A stretch of DNA of 64,000 nucleotides from contig NZ_CP030048.1 of the NCBI RefSeq assembly GCF_015291665.1, forward strand, positions 4,650,001 to 4,714,000. Direction: 5' to 3'. The DNA comes from Bradyrhizobium sp. CCBAU 53338. Its GTDB lineage: Bacteria > Pseudomonadota > Alphaproteobacteria > Rhizobiales > Xanthobacteraceae. The position numbers were made by a program, and so were the translations under genes. Positions 35,800 through 44,192 of this stretch are shown in pieces (position 1 is the stretch's first letter; each line of letters starts with the position of its first letter). The notes under the pieces are model-generated. The model did not search any database. It had not been told where the DNA came from and saw only the letters and a program-made list of their open reading frames with translations.

Positions 35800-36126
35800 C
35801 TACCCCCGCCCCGGCGAGCGCGGTCCGGTCTTGCGCTGCTGCTGGTTGGTATAGGCGTCCCAATGGCTCCAGCTGCCGTTGCTGAGGCTTTGCAGATCGG
35901 TGCCGAGCGGACGTCGCGTGCGCTTGTCATGGTCGGCGATGGCGCGCTCGGACTGCGCAATCTTGCGCTTGAGGTCCGCGATCGCCTTCTGCGTCTGACC
36001 GTTGCGCTTCGAGGACGCGATCTCGCCCATCGTGAAGCGCGCAGTCTCCAGCGCCTTCAACTCGGCGCGGTTTTTCTTCAACTGAACCCGGTGCCAGGCG
36101 ATGTTGCTGTCGCTGTCCGCAACCAT
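35800..36126 (-). CDS. Hypothetical coiled-coil protein (108 residues)
   Basis: MVADSDSNIAWHRVQLKKNR begins a charged protein. About residues 14-75 form a probable coiled coil (KNRAELKALETARFTMGE, then IADLKRKIAQSERAIADHDKR). The basic, glycine-rich tail looks disordered. No known domain is seen. The start at 36126 is preferred to the ORF start 27 bases upstream because CGGAGTTCCCAC precedes it. Function unknown; it is probably monocistronic. Confidence 0.65.
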   Translation of the reverse strand: MVADSDSNIAWHRVQLKKNRAELKALETARFTMGEIASSKRNGQTQKAIADLKRKIAQSERAIADHDKRTRRPLGTDLQSLSNGSWSHWDAYTNQQQRKTGPRSPGRG

Positions 36127-36232
36127 GTGGGAACTCCGCTGATTCGCTCCCACAGTGTATCAAGCGCCGAATCGGCGCCGCAACGCCCGCCCGAGGGCGA
36201 AAATGCGACCTTAATGCGCAGAAATTCCGCGT

Positions 36233-37006
36233 TTAGCGCTCGGCAAACGCCTTCTCGACCACGAACTGGGCCGGCTCACCGTGGTTGCCTTCGACAAAAC
36301 CACGCTCGCCGAGGAGGACGCGGGTGTCGGCGACCAGCGCCGGGCTGCCGCAGATCATGACGCGGTCATGGGCCGCCTCGATCGCCGGCAGGCCGATGTC
36401 GTCGAACAGCTTGCCCGAGGTGATGAGGTCGGTGATGCGGCCGCGGTTGCGGAAGGGATCGCGCGTCACGGTCGGGTAGTAGATCAGCTGGTTCTGGATG
36501 TATTCGCCGAGCATCTCGTCCTTGGGCAGGTGCTCGGTGATCATCTCGCCATAGGCGAGCTCCTTGACGTGCCGGCAGCCGTGCAGCAGCACGACCTTCT
36601 CGAACCGCTCGTAGGTCTCGGGATCCTTGATCACGCTCAGGAACGGCGCGAGGCCCGTGCCGGTGCCGATAAGGTAGAGGTTGCGGCCCGCTTCCAGGTT
36701 GTCGATGACAAGCGTGCCGGTGGCCTTGCGGCTGACGATGACCTCATCGCCCTCCTTCAGGTGCTGGAGCCGGGAGGTCAGCGGACCATCGGGCACCTTG
36801 ATCGAGAAGAACTCGAGGGTGTCCTCGTAATTGGCGCTGGCGACGCTGTAGGCCCGCAGCAGCGGCTTCTCGCCGACCTTGAGCCCGATCATGGTGAACT
36901 CGCCGTTGCGGAAGCGGAAGGTCGGGCTGCGGGTGGTCTTGAAGGAGAACAGCGTGTCGGTCCAGTGGTGGACGCTCAAAACGCTTTCCTGATTGAAATT
37001 GCTCAT
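36233..37006 (-). CDS. fpr: Ferredoxin-NADP+ reductase (Fpr type)
   Basis: A 257-residue FAD enzyme of the bacterial Fpr subclass. It has the FAD motif RAYSVASANYEDTLEF (RxYS), the NADP-binding GTGTGLAPFLSVI, the CGSPALV motif and the C-terminal aromatic-containing end EGNHGEPAQFVVEKAFAE. It moves electrons between NADPH and ferredoxin or flavodoxin. It is divergent from the enamidase gene, with the NicR-like palindrome between them, so it may supply reduced ferredoxin to 6-hydroxynicotinate reductase. A general redox role is an alternative. Confidence 0.92.
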   Translation of the reverse strand: MSNFNQESVLSVHHWTDTLFSFKTTRSPTFRFRNGEFTMIGLKVGEKPLLRAYSVASANYEDTLEFFSIKVPDGPLTSRLQHLKEGDEVIVSRKATGTLVIDNLEAGRNLYLIGTGTGLAPFLSVIKDPETYERFEKVVLLHGCRHVKELAYGEMITEHLPKDEMLGEYIQNQLIYYPTVTRDPFRNRGRITDLITSGKLFDDIGLPAIEAAHDRVMICGSPALVADTRVLLGERGFVEGNHGEPAQFVVEKAFAER

Positions 37007-37057
37007 CTCACCCTTCCGTTTCGTTTCCAGCGGTTTCCGAGGCGGCCAGCTATGCGT

Positions 37058-37088
37058 CGTTTGTACACGATCATTCGTATACTAATGA
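37058..37088. promoter_or_regulatory. Operator cluster between fpr and enamidase genes
   Basis: Two elements are adjacent. CGTTTGTACACGA (37058-37070) matches 12 of 13 bases of a site upstream of nicA (read on the minus strand, 46737-46725). The palindrome TCATTCGTATACTAATGA (37071-37088, one mismatched pair, core GTATAC) matches the site at 46570-46587. The latter is the likely operator for the NicR-like MarR protein and would control both divergent genes. Confidence 0.6.
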
Positions 37089-37163
37089 ATAATCCTGCTT
37101 GATCCCGCGGTCAAGGCTGCCCAAGATCGAAAGCGTTGCAGTTAGAAATTAGGAGCCCTTTCC

Positions 37164-38360
37164 ATGGCGCATGACGCACCCCAGGCCGCCGGACCCTCGA
37201 AGCTGGTAATCCGCAATATCGGCCTGATCCTGTCCGGCGCGCTGGAAAAGCCGATCCTGGACGGCGACACCATCGTCGCCGAGAACGGCAAGATCACCGC
37301 GATCGGCCGCTTCAAGGACCTCGATACGGAAGGCGCCACCACCATCGTCGATGCCAACGGCACGACGGTGACCCCGGGCCTGATCGACAGCCACGTCCAT
37401 CCTGTCGCCGGCGACTGGACGCCGCGGCAGAACCAGATCAACTGGATCGACAGCTCGCTCCATGGCGGCATCACCACCATGATCTCGGCCGGCGAAGTGC
37501 ACATGCCCGGCCGCCCCCGCGACGTCGTCGGGCTGAAGGCGATGGCGATCTTCGCCCAGCGCGCGTTCTGGACGCTTCGTCCGGGCGGCGTGAAGGTTCA
37601 CGCCGGCGCGCCCGTGATCGAATGCGAGATGGTCGAGGAAGACTTCAAGGAGATGGCCGCCGCCGGCGTCAAGCTGCTCGGCGAAGTCGGCCTTGGCGGC
37701 GTCAAGGACGGCCCGACCGCGCGCAAGATGGTCGGCTGGGCGCGCAAATACGGCATCCAGAGCACCATCCACACCGGCGGCCCCTCGATCCCCGGCTCCG
37801 GCCTGATCGACAAGGACGTGGTGCTGGAAGCCGACACCGACGTGGTCGGCCACATCAACGGCGGCCACACCGCGCTGCCCGACGACCAGATCCGCTGCAT
37901 CTGCGAGGGCTGCAAGCGCGGCCTCGAGATCGTTCACAACGGCAATGAGCGCTCGGCGCTCTACACGCTGCGCATCGCACGCGAGATGGGCGATCTGCAC
38001 CGCGTCATCCTCGGCACCGACGGGCCGGCGGGCTCCGGCGTGCAGCCGCTCGGCATTTTGCGCATGGTCTCGATGCTGTCCTCGATCGGCGAACTGCCGG
38101 CCGAGCTCGCGTTCTGCCTTGCCACCGGCAACACCGCGCGAATGCGGCAGCTCGATTGCGGCCTGATCGAGGTCGGCCGCGCCGCCGATTTCGTCATCAT
38201 GGACAAGGCTCAGCACTCGCCCGGCAAGAACATCCTGGAGAGCGTTCAGCTCGGCGATCTCCCCGGCATCGGCATGACCATCATCGACGGCATCGTGCGG
38301 ACGCAGCGCAGCCGCAACACGCCGCCGGCGGGAAGAGTGCCGGAAGTGGTGGGGAAGTAG
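37164..38360 (+). CDS. ena: Enamidase (1,4,5,6-tetrahydro-6-oxonicotinate hydrolase)
   Basis: A 398-residue amidohydrolase closely resembling enamidase of Eubacterium barkeri, which opens tetrahydro-6-oxonicotinate to 2-formylglutarate and ammonia. Ligands follow the family order: His77 and His79 (DSHVHP), Glu174 (GEVGLGG), His203 (TIHTGG), His230 (VGHINGGHT) and catalytic Asp286 (GTDGPAGSG). Shared stretches with the clostridial enzyme, recalled from memory, include LHGGITTMISAG and the ending SRNTPPAGR. AGGAG lies upstream of the start. The co-regulated 6-hydroxynicotinate reductase would make its substrate. Confidence 0.9.
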   Translation: MAHDAPQAAGPSKLVIRNIGLILSGALEKPILDGDTIVAENGKITAIGRFKDLDTEGATTIVDANGTTVTPGLIDSHVHPVAGDWTPRQNQINWIDSSLHGGITTMISAGEVHMPGRPRDVVGLKAMAIFAQRAFWTLRPGGVKVHAGAPVIECEMVEEDFKEMAAAGVKLLGEVGLGGVKDGPTARKMVGWARKYGIQSTIHTGGPSIPGSGLIDKDVVLEADTDVVGHINGGHTALPDDQIRCICEGCKRGLEIVHNGNERSALYTLRIAREMGDLHRVILGTDGPAGSGVQPLGILRMVSMLSSIGELPAELAFCLATGNTARMRQLDCGLIEVGRAADFVIMDKAQHSPGKNILESVQLGDLPGIGMTIIDGIVRTQRSRNTPPAGRVPEVVGK

Positions 38361-38374
38361 GCGCCGCAAACACA

Positions 38375-38420
38375 GCCGTCATTCCGGGCTCGCGACTTCG
38401 TCGCGCCCCGGAATGACGGC
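38375..38420. repeat. Long palindromic repeat between convergent enamidase and nicR genes
   Basis: Arms of 14 bases (GCCGTCATTCCGGG and CCCGGAATGACGGC) enclose a second perfect stem, CGCGA and TCGCG, with loop CTTCG. It is of the kind found between many genes of Bradyrhizobium. Lying between two stop codons (38360 and 38427), it may act as a bidirectional terminator or mRNA 3' stabiliser. Confidence 0.75.
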
Positions 38421-38426
38421 TTCAAT

Positions 38427-38882
38427 TCATCGCAGCTTGTTCAACAGCGCCATCAGCAGCTCGCGCTCCTTGGCGTCGAGCGGCGCCAGCGTCTCGCGCG
38501 TGATCGCGATCGCATTCGGCGCGAGCTTTTCGGCAAGCTGCTGACCGGCGCGCGTCAGGCTCACCAGGAGGCGCCGTCCATCCTCTGGATCCTGGCTCGT
38601 CTCGGTCAGGCCGCGCGCCGTCAGGCGATCGATCACGCCCTTGATGGTGGCGACGTCCATCGCGGTCAGACGTCCGAGCTGGTTCTGCGAGCACGGCCCG
38701 GTCTCGGCGAGCTTCGACAGCGCGGCCCACTGCGTCGGCGTCAGGTTGGTGCCGATGTCGCGGGAGAAGATCGCGCTGTGGCGCTGCCAGACCTGGCGCA
38801 GGATGAAGCCGACCTGCTCGTCGAGCACGTAAGGAGGCTTGCCTTGCTTGACGCTTTTCTTCGCCGTGACGCTTCTTGCCAT
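38427..38882 (-). CDS. nicR: MarR-family repressor, NicR-like
   Basis: A 151-residue MarR protein starting MARSVTAKKSVKQGK. It shows VLDEQVGFILRQVWQRHSAIF, LTPTQWAALSKLAETGPCSQNQLGRLTAMD and VIDRLTARGLTETSQDPEDGRRLL (in pieces), matching my memory of NicR/BpsR, the 6-hydroxynicotinate-responsive repressor of nicotinate catabolism in Pseudomonas and Bordetella. It is the last gene of the hnr-led operon. The TCATTCGTATAC palindromes at 37071 and 46570 are its likely operators, giving autoregulation. Confidence 0.85.
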   Translation of the reverse strand: MARSVTAKKSVKQGKPPYVLDEQVGFILRQVWQRHSAIFSRDIGTNLTPTQWAALSKLAETGPCSQNQLGRLTAMDVATIKGVIDRLTARGLTETSQDPEDGRRLLVSLTRAGQQLAEKLAPNAIAITRETLAPLDAKERELLMALLNKLR

Positions 38883-38907
38883 TCCTACGCTGCCCTTCCC
38901 TTTGCCC

Positions 38908-39612
38908 TCACAACGACAGATGCGCGTCGCGGATATCCGGACGCGCGTCGAGTTCGGCCATCGTGCCGCCAAAACAGATGCGACCGCGCTCGATGATATA
39001 GGCACGATCGGAAATCAGCCGCGCAAAATGCAAATTCTGCTCGGAGACGACGATGCTGACGCCCTCCTTCTTCATGGTCAGGATGGCGTCGACCATCTGC
39101 TCCACGATCTTTGGCGACAGGCCCTCCGAGGGCTCGTCGAGCAGCACCAGCGACGGATTGCCCATCAACGTGCGCGCGATGGTCAGCATCTGCTGCTCGC
39201 CGCCGCTCATGCGGCCGCCGGGGCGGCCCTTCATCTCGCCGAGATTGGGAAACAGCGTGAACAGTTTTTCGCGCGTCCAGTATGGCGCGTTCGGCCGCTT
39301 CGGCTGGCGGCCGACCTCTAGATTCTCTTCGACCGTCAGGTCCGTGAAGATGCGTCGCTCCTCCGGCACATAGCCGAGCCCCTCGCGCACGATCTCGTGC
39401 GTCGGTTTCGTCGAGACGTCCTTGCCCTCGAACGTGATGCGGCCGGTCCGCTGCGCCACGAGACCGACGATCGAGCGGAACGTCGTCGACTTGCCGGCGC
39501 CGTTGCGCCCGAGCAGCGCCACCACCTCGCCCTCGCCGACCTCGAAACCGATGTCGAACAGAATATGCGCGGGGCCGTAATGGCTGTTCAGGTCCTGCAC
39601 CGTGAGCTTCAT
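38908..39612 (-). CDS. ABC transporter ATPase, LivF type
   Basis: A 234-residue nucleotide-binding subunit of a branched-chain-amino-acid-type importer. Walker A is GRNGAGKST, the signature is MSGGEQQMLTIARTL, Walker B is SLVLLDEPSEGLSP. The length and the ending match LivF. It overlaps livG by four bases. In this operon the transporter most likely imports nicotinate or a related N-heterocyclic acid rather than leucine. Confidence 0.92.
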   Translation of the reverse strand: MKLTVQDLNSHYGPAHILFDIGFEVGEGEVVALLGRNGAGKSTTFRSIVGLVAQRTGRITFEGKDVSTKPTHEIVREGLGYVPEERRIFTDLTVEENLEVGRQPKRPNAPYWTREKLFTLFPNLGEMKGRPGGRMSGGEQQMLTIARTLMGNPSLVLLDEPSEGLSPKIVEQMVDAILTMKKEGVSIVVSEQNLHFARLISDRAYIIERGRICFGGTMAELDARPDIRDAHLSL

Positions 39613-40400
39613 ACTGATGCTCCCTCGCGATGCCCGCCCTCGTAAAGCAGCCCCTCGCCGAGATAGATCGCCTGCACCTGCGGATTGCCTCGTACCTCGG
39701 CCGGCGAGCCCTCTGCGATCAACGTGCCGCGATTGAGCACGATGATGCGGTCGGCATGTTCGAACACCACGTCCATGTCGTGTTCGGTGAAGAGCACGCC
39801 GATCGCCTTTTCCTTCGCGATCTGAGCCGTGAGCCGCATCAGCTCGACACGCTCGCGCGGCGCCATGCCGGCGGTCGGCTCGTCCATCAAGAGCAGTTTT
39901 GGATCATTGGCGAGCGCGACCGCGAGCTCGAGCCGCTTGAGATCGCCATAGGCGAGTTCGCCGCAGGGACGATCCGCATAGCCGCCCATGCCGACCAACT
40001 CGAGCAGCCGTCCGGCCTCGTTGCGGTCGACATCAGGCGCCGAGCCCCAGAGATTGAACAGTTGCCTGCCGTGCGAAATCAGCGCGACCTGCACGTTTTC
40101 ACGCACCGTCATGGTGGCGAAGGTCGCCGTGATCTGGAAGGTGCGTCCCACGCCCATGCGCCAGATATCGCGCGGCTTCTTGCCTGTGGTCTCTTCGCCG
40201 AGCAGGCGGACGTGCCCGCTATCCGGCTTGTTCTGGCCGTTGAGCATGTCGAAGCAGGTGCTCTTGCCCGCGCCGTTCGGACCGATCAGCGCCAGGATCT
40301 CGCCTGATCGCAGCGAGAACGAGACGCCTCGCACGGCATGAATGCCACCGTAGGATTTGGTCAAGCCTTCGACCGCGAGAAGTGGGGGCGTAACGCTCAT
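39609..40400 (-). CDS. ABC transporter ATPase, LivG type
   Basis: A 263-residue nucleotide-binding subunit. Walker A is GPNGAGKSTCFDML, the signature region is reduced to CGELAYGDLKRLELAVAL, as in many LivG proteins of this group, and Walker B is KLLLMDEPTAGM. The start at 40400 (MSVTPPLL) overlaps the permease stop by four bases; a longer open frame upstream is only read-through of the permease gene. It pairs with the LivF subunit downstream. Confidence 0.92.
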   Translation of the reverse strand: MSVTPPLLAVEGLTKSYGGIHAVRGVSFSLRSGEILALIGPNGAGKSTCFDMLNGQNKPDSGHVRLLGEETTGKKPRDIWRMGVGRTFQITATFATMTVRENVQVALISHGRQLFNLWGSAPDVDRNEAGRLLELVGMGGYADRPCGELAYGDLKRLELAVALANDPKLLLMDEPTAGMAPRERVELMRLTAQIAKEKAIGVLFTEHDMDVVFEHADRIIVLNRGTLIAEGSPAEVRGNPQVQAIYLGEGLLYEGGHREGASV

Positions 40401-42286
40401 TCGGCGGACTCGATCGGCTTGGCGAGCAAAGATGATCCCGGCGGCGATGATTTTCTGCGCCGCTGCGTGAGAATCTCCAGCATGCCGACGATGCCCTTGG
40501 GGAAGACGACGACGATCAGCACGATGAAGCCGCCGAGCACCAGCTTTGACAGATCGGTCTGGCTCACCAGCCAGATGTTGAGGGCCTTGTAGACAATGGC
40601 GCCAATCACCCCGCCCGACACCGTCTCGACGCCGCCGAGCAGCACCATGACCAGCGCATCGACCGAGAGCGAGATGCCGAGATTGTCGGGGAAGACGCTC
40701 CCTTTGAGATAAGCGAACAGCGCGCCGCCGATGCCGGCGGTCGTGCCCGCGATCACGAAGGCGGTCCACTGGATGCGCTTGGCATTGATACCGACGGCTT
40801 CGCTGCGGAGCAGCGAGTCGCGCGTGGCGCGAAGCGCGTAACCGAACGGCGAGAACAACGCGATCCGCAGCGCAGTGGTGACGAGCGCTGCGACGCCGAG
40901 CGCCAGCCAGTAGAAATGCGACGGGCTCGCCGCCCAGCTCGCAGGCCAGACGCCCAGAATGCCGTTGTCGCCGCCCGTGACGCTCACCCACTGGAACGCG
41001 ATCGACCAGACGATCTGCGCGAAGGCGAGCGTCAGCATGGCAAAATAGACACCGGAGAGCTGCACCGCGAAGAAGCCGAACACGGCGGCGCCCATGCAGC
41101 CGAGCAGCGGACCGAGCAAGAGACAGACGATCATCGGCAGCCCCGCCATCTTGGCGAGGAACGCCACGCCATAGGCGCCGAGGCCGAAATAGGCGGCGTG
41201 GCCGAACGACGCAAGCCCGCCGACCGACATCAGGAAATGGAGGCTGACGGCAAAGATCACGAAGATCGCGATCTCCGAGCCGACGGTCAGCGCGTAGTTG
41301 CCGGCAAACAGCGGCAGCATCGCCGCGATGACGAGCGCCGCGAGGGACGCCAGCCGCTCGTTCGACGTCAGCGGCCGCCAGGGATTGACTGACAGCCCCG
41401 GCGTCTTGCGCGCGGCCGCCTCCGGCTTGCCGAACAGGCCCCAGGGCCGGACGATCAACACCACCGCCATCACCAGGAAGACCAGGATGATGGAGATTTT
41501 TGGGAAGATCAGGATGCCAAACGCATTCAGCTCGGACACAAGCACGGCCGCCACGAAGGCGCCAACGATGCTGCCGAGACCGCCGATCACGACGACGACG
41601 AAGACCTCGACGATGATGCGCAGATCCATGGCGTGGTGCACGGCATCACGCGGGATCTGGAGCGCGCCGCCGAGCGCGGCGAGGAAGACGCCGACCGCGA
41701 ACACTGATGTGAACAGCCACTTCTGGTTCACGCCGAGCGCTGCGACCATGTCGCGGTCCTGCGTCGCGGCGCGCACCAAGACGCCCCAGCGCGTGCGCTG
41801 GAACAGCAGCCAGAGAATGCCGAGCACCACAGGGCCCATCGCAATCAGGAACAGATCGTAGCTCGGGATGTTCTGGCCGAAGAAATCGACCGCGCCCCTG
41901 AAGCCCGGCGCGCGGCGGCCGACGAGATCGTCGGGCCCCCAGATCAATACCACGAGATCCTCGACCATCAGGGTCAGGCCGAAGGTACCGAGCAGCTGGA
42001 ACAGTTCCGGCGCATGGTAGATACGCCGGAGCAGCACCATCTCGACGAGGACGCCGATCAGCGCCACCGCCAGCGCAGCCATCACCACGCCGCCCCAGAA
42101 GCCGAACGCACCGGAGAAACGCTCGGTGAGCGTGAAGGCGATGTAGGCGCCGATCATGTAGAAGGCGCCATGCGCGAAATTGACGATCCGCGTCACGCCG
42201 AAGATGATCGACAGGCCCGAGGCCACCAGAAACAGCGACGCTGCGCTGGCGAGACCGGTCAGAAACTGTACGACGTAAAAGGCCAT
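40397..42286 (-). CDS. ABC importer permease, LivH-LivM fusion
   Basis: A 629-residue inner-membrane protein combining two permeases that are usually separate. Residues 1-295 are LivH-like (FGVTRIVNFAHGAFYMIGAY, then GLGSIVGAFVAAVLVSEL) and 310-629 are LivM-like (SVGGLASFGHAAYFGLGAYG and GYALRATRDSLLRSEAVGIN). Both halves keep their coupling-helix regions. The linker is about 15 residues. Such fusions are known in rhizobia. The polypeptide would pair with LivG and LivF and with the receptor at 42358. Confidence 0.92.
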   Translation of the reverse strand: MAFYVVQFLTGLASAASLFLVASGLSIIFGVTRIVNFAHGAFYMIGAYIAFTLTERFSGAFGFWGGVVMAALAVALIGVLVEMVLLRRIYHAPELFQLLGTFGLTLMVEDLVVLIWGPDDLVGRRAPGFRGAVDFFGQNIPSYDLFLIAMGPVVLGILWLLFQRTRWGVLVRAATQDRDMVAALGVNQKWLFTSVFAVGVFLAALGGALQIPRDAVHHAMDLRIIVEVFVVVVIGGLGSIVGAFVAAVLVSELNAFGILIFPKISIILVFLVMAVVLIVRPWGLFGKPEAAARKTPGLSVNPWRPLTSNERLASLAALVIAAMLPLFAGNYALTVGSEIAIFVIFAVSLHFLMSVGGLASFGHAAYFGLGAYGVAFLAKMAGLPMIVCLLLGPLLGCMGAAVFGFFAVQLSGVYFAMLTLAFAQIVWSIAFQWVSVTGGDNGILGVWPASWAASPSHFYWLALGVAALVTTALRIALFSPFGYALRATRDSLLRSEAVGINAKRIQWTAFVIAGTTAGIGGALFAYLKGSVFPDNLGISLSVDALVMVLLGGVETVSGGVIGAIVYKALNIWLVSQTDLSKLVLGGFIVLIVVVFPKGIVGMLEILTQRRRKSSPPGSSLLAKPIESAE

Positions 42287-42314
42287 CGGCGGTCCGGGTT
42301 AGGTCTGATTTTCA

Positions 42315-42341
42315 CCTCTCCCCGCGAAGAGCGGGGAGAGG
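42315..42341 (-). terminator. Intercistronic hairpin between receptor and permease genes
   Basis: A perfect 11-base stem (CCTCTCCCCGC and GCGGGGAGAGG) with a five-base loop lies between the receptor stop (42358) and the permease start (42286). With no downstream U-tract it is more likely a partial attenuator or 3'-end stabiliser, keeping receptor mRNA more abundant than permease mRNA, as is common for ABC importers. The motif also resembles a repeat widespread in Bradyrhizobium. Confidence 0.6.
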
Positions 42342-42357
42342 GAGAGCTAAAGAAGCC

Positions 42358-43560
42358 TTAATCCTTCGGCCGCAGCTTCTCGACTTCGGCATCGCTCGGC
42401 AGATAGTCCGAGCCCTTCCTGTAGACGGCGTCCACCATCACGCCCTTGCCGTCCTTCTGCGCTGTCTTGCCGACGAAGGCGCCGAGGGTCGACTGGTGGT
42501 CGATCTTGCGGAAGGTGATCTCGCCGAACGGCGACGGCATCGAGATGCCCTCGGCCGCCGCAATCATCTTGTCGGTGTCGGTCGAGCCGGCCTTGGCGAT
42601 GATCGCCGCCGCCGCCTTGATGGTCTGGTAGCCGACGATCGAGCCGAGGCGCGGATAGTCGTTGTACTTGGCCTGGTAAGCCTTCAGGAACGCATCATGC
42701 TCCGGCGTCTTGATCGAGTACCAGGGATAGCCGGTGACGATCCAGCCTTCGGGAGTCTCGTCCTTGAGCGGATCGAGATATTCGGGCTCGCCGGTCAGGA
42801 AGGACACGACCTCGCGTCCCTTGAACAGGCCACGGGTGTTGCCTTCGCGCACGAGCTTGACGAGATCAGGACCGAAGGTGACGTTGAGGATCGCTTCGGG
42901 ATTGGCCTGCGCCACCGCCTGCACCACCGGACCCGCATCGATCTTGCCCTGCGGCGGCCACTGTTCGTCGACCCACTGGATGTCAGGACGCTTCGCCGAC
43001 ATCAGTTTCTTGAACACCGCCACCGCCGACTGGCCGTATTCATAGTTCGGCGCGATCGTCGCCCAGCGTTTTGCCGGCAATTTGCTGGCGGCTTCCACCA
43101 GCATCGCGGCCTGCATGTAGTTGGAGGGGCGCAGGCGGAAGGTGTACTTGTTGCCCTTCGACCAGGTCACGGCGTCCGTCAGCGGCTCCGCCGCGAGGAA
43201 GAACACCTTCTTCTGGTTGGCGAAGTCACTGACGGCAAGACCGATGTTCGACAGGAACGTGCCCGTCAGCATCGCCACGCCCTCGCTGGAGACGAGCTCA
43301 TTGGCCGCGGTCTGTGCGTCCGCGGGCTTGCCGCCGTCGTCCTTGGAGACGACGACGAGCTTCTTGCCGTTGATGCCACCGGCGGCGTTGATCTCTTCCA
43401 CCGCAAGCTGCCAGCCCTTGCGATAGGGTTCGGTGAAGGACGGCAGCAGCGAGTAGCTGTTGATCTCGCCGATCTTGATGTCCTCCGCCACGGCCGAATG
43501 GCCCATGCCGGCAGCCAGAAGCGCAAAGGCCGCGCCGACGACGTAATTTTTTGCTCGCAT
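42358..43560 (-). CDS. ABC importer periplasmic substrate-binding protein (LivJ/LivK superfamily)
   Basis: A 400-residue receptor with a signal peptide (residues 1-25, ending SAVAE) and the type I periplasmic-binding fold: IKIGEINSYSLLPSFTEPYRKG, VEEINAAGGINGKKL and KDDGGKPADAQTAANEL (pieces). It feeds the LivHM, G and F subunits encoded next. Because the operon starts with 6-hydroxynicotinate reductase, the ligand is probably nicotinate or another pyridine carboxylate; this is inference from context. Confidence 0.9.
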   Translation of the reverse strand: MRAKNYVVGAAFALLAAGMGHSAVAEDIKIGEINSYSLLPSFTEPYRKGWQLAVEEINAAGGINGKKLVVVSKDDGGKPADAQTAANELVSSEGVAMLTGTFLSNIGLAVSDFANQKKVFFLAAEPLTDAVTWSKGNKYTFRLRPSNYMQAAMLVEAASKLPAKRWATIAPNYEYGQSAVAVFKKLMSAKRPDIQWVDEQWPPQGKIDAGPVVQAVAQANPEAILNVTFGPDLVKLVREGNTRGLFKGREVVSFLTGEPEYLDPLKDETPEGWIVTGYPWYSIKTPEHDAFLKAYQAKYNDYPRLGSIVGYQTIKAAAAIIAKAGSTDTDKMIAAAEGISMPSPFGEITFRKIDHQSTLGAFVGKTAQKDGKGVMVDAVYRKGSDYLPSDAEVEKLRPKD

Positions 43561-43592
43561 CCCAACCTCCAGTTTTGAACTCTCTAACGTCT

Positions 43593-44177
43593 CTATCTCA
43601 AACCGTCTTCGCCCTTGACCTCGGCAACCGTCAGCCCGCCGACGCGCGGCAGCGGACGACCGCTGTCGGTGACGGCGACCGCGACCATGATCTCGTTGGC
43701 GCGCGGCGCGTCGTTGATCTGAACTTCCATGCCGTCGAAGTGACTGCGCACGAAGGCAGCGTCCTTGTGACCAAGCGGAATGTCCAGCGTCGTGCCGGGA
43801 CCGCTGCGCTTCTTGGACGAGGGAATCAGCGCCGCGCCCTTGCCCAGAACTTTCCGCACCGGTGCACCCATCTTGGGGTGAAGGATCGCAGCGGCATGCT
43901 CCAGTTCGCCATTCTCGCCGACGGCGGCGGCCTTGCCGTAGCTCTGCGCTTTCGCACCATCGATACCGAGCGCCGCGACCGCGCGCTTCGACAGCAGCTC
44001 GCCAAGCTCCTCACCGATGGCGATCAGCGGCGAGAGGTCCTCGACATATTTTCCGGCAAAGGGATTTTCGATGACGGCGATCGCAGCGGCGCGCCGGGTC
44101 GGCGGCGAGACCTGGCGGCCCATCTCCATCTGCGTCTCTTCGACGACGGTGACGATCTTGCGGATGATCGCGCTCAT
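43593..44177 (-). CDS. DUF1185 ("amino acid synthesis" family) protein
   Basis: A 194-residue soluble protein of the DUF1185 family: IRKIVTVVEETQMEMGR, AVIENPFAGKYVEDLSPL, GKAAAVGENGELEHAAAILHPKMG and GPGTTLDIPLGHKDA (pieces). From memory the family is labelled amino acid synthesis on weak grounds and often lies in heterocycle- and amide-degrading operons. It sits between UPF0280 and the receptor gene and is co-transcribed with hnr. It may be an enzyme or accessory factor for 2-formylglutarate or ring-opening steps; no function is established. Confidence 0.82.
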   Translation of the reverse strand: MSAIIRKIVTVVEETQMEMGRQVSPPTRRAAAIAVIENPFAGKYVEDLSPLIAIGEELGELLSKRAVAALGIDGAKAQSYGKAAAVGENGELEHAAAILHPKMGAPVRKVLGKGAALIPSSKKRSGPGTTLDIPLGHKDAAFVRSHFDGMEVQINDAPRANEIMVAVAVTDSGRPLPRVGGLTVAEVKGEDGLR

Positions 44178-44192
44178 GTTTCACGTCCCTGT

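Noticed and set aside
38375..38420. Possible CRISPR-like or attachment site at the long palindrome
   Set aside because: Single copy here with no spacers, integrase or tRNA nearby; it fits a dispersed palindromic repeat.
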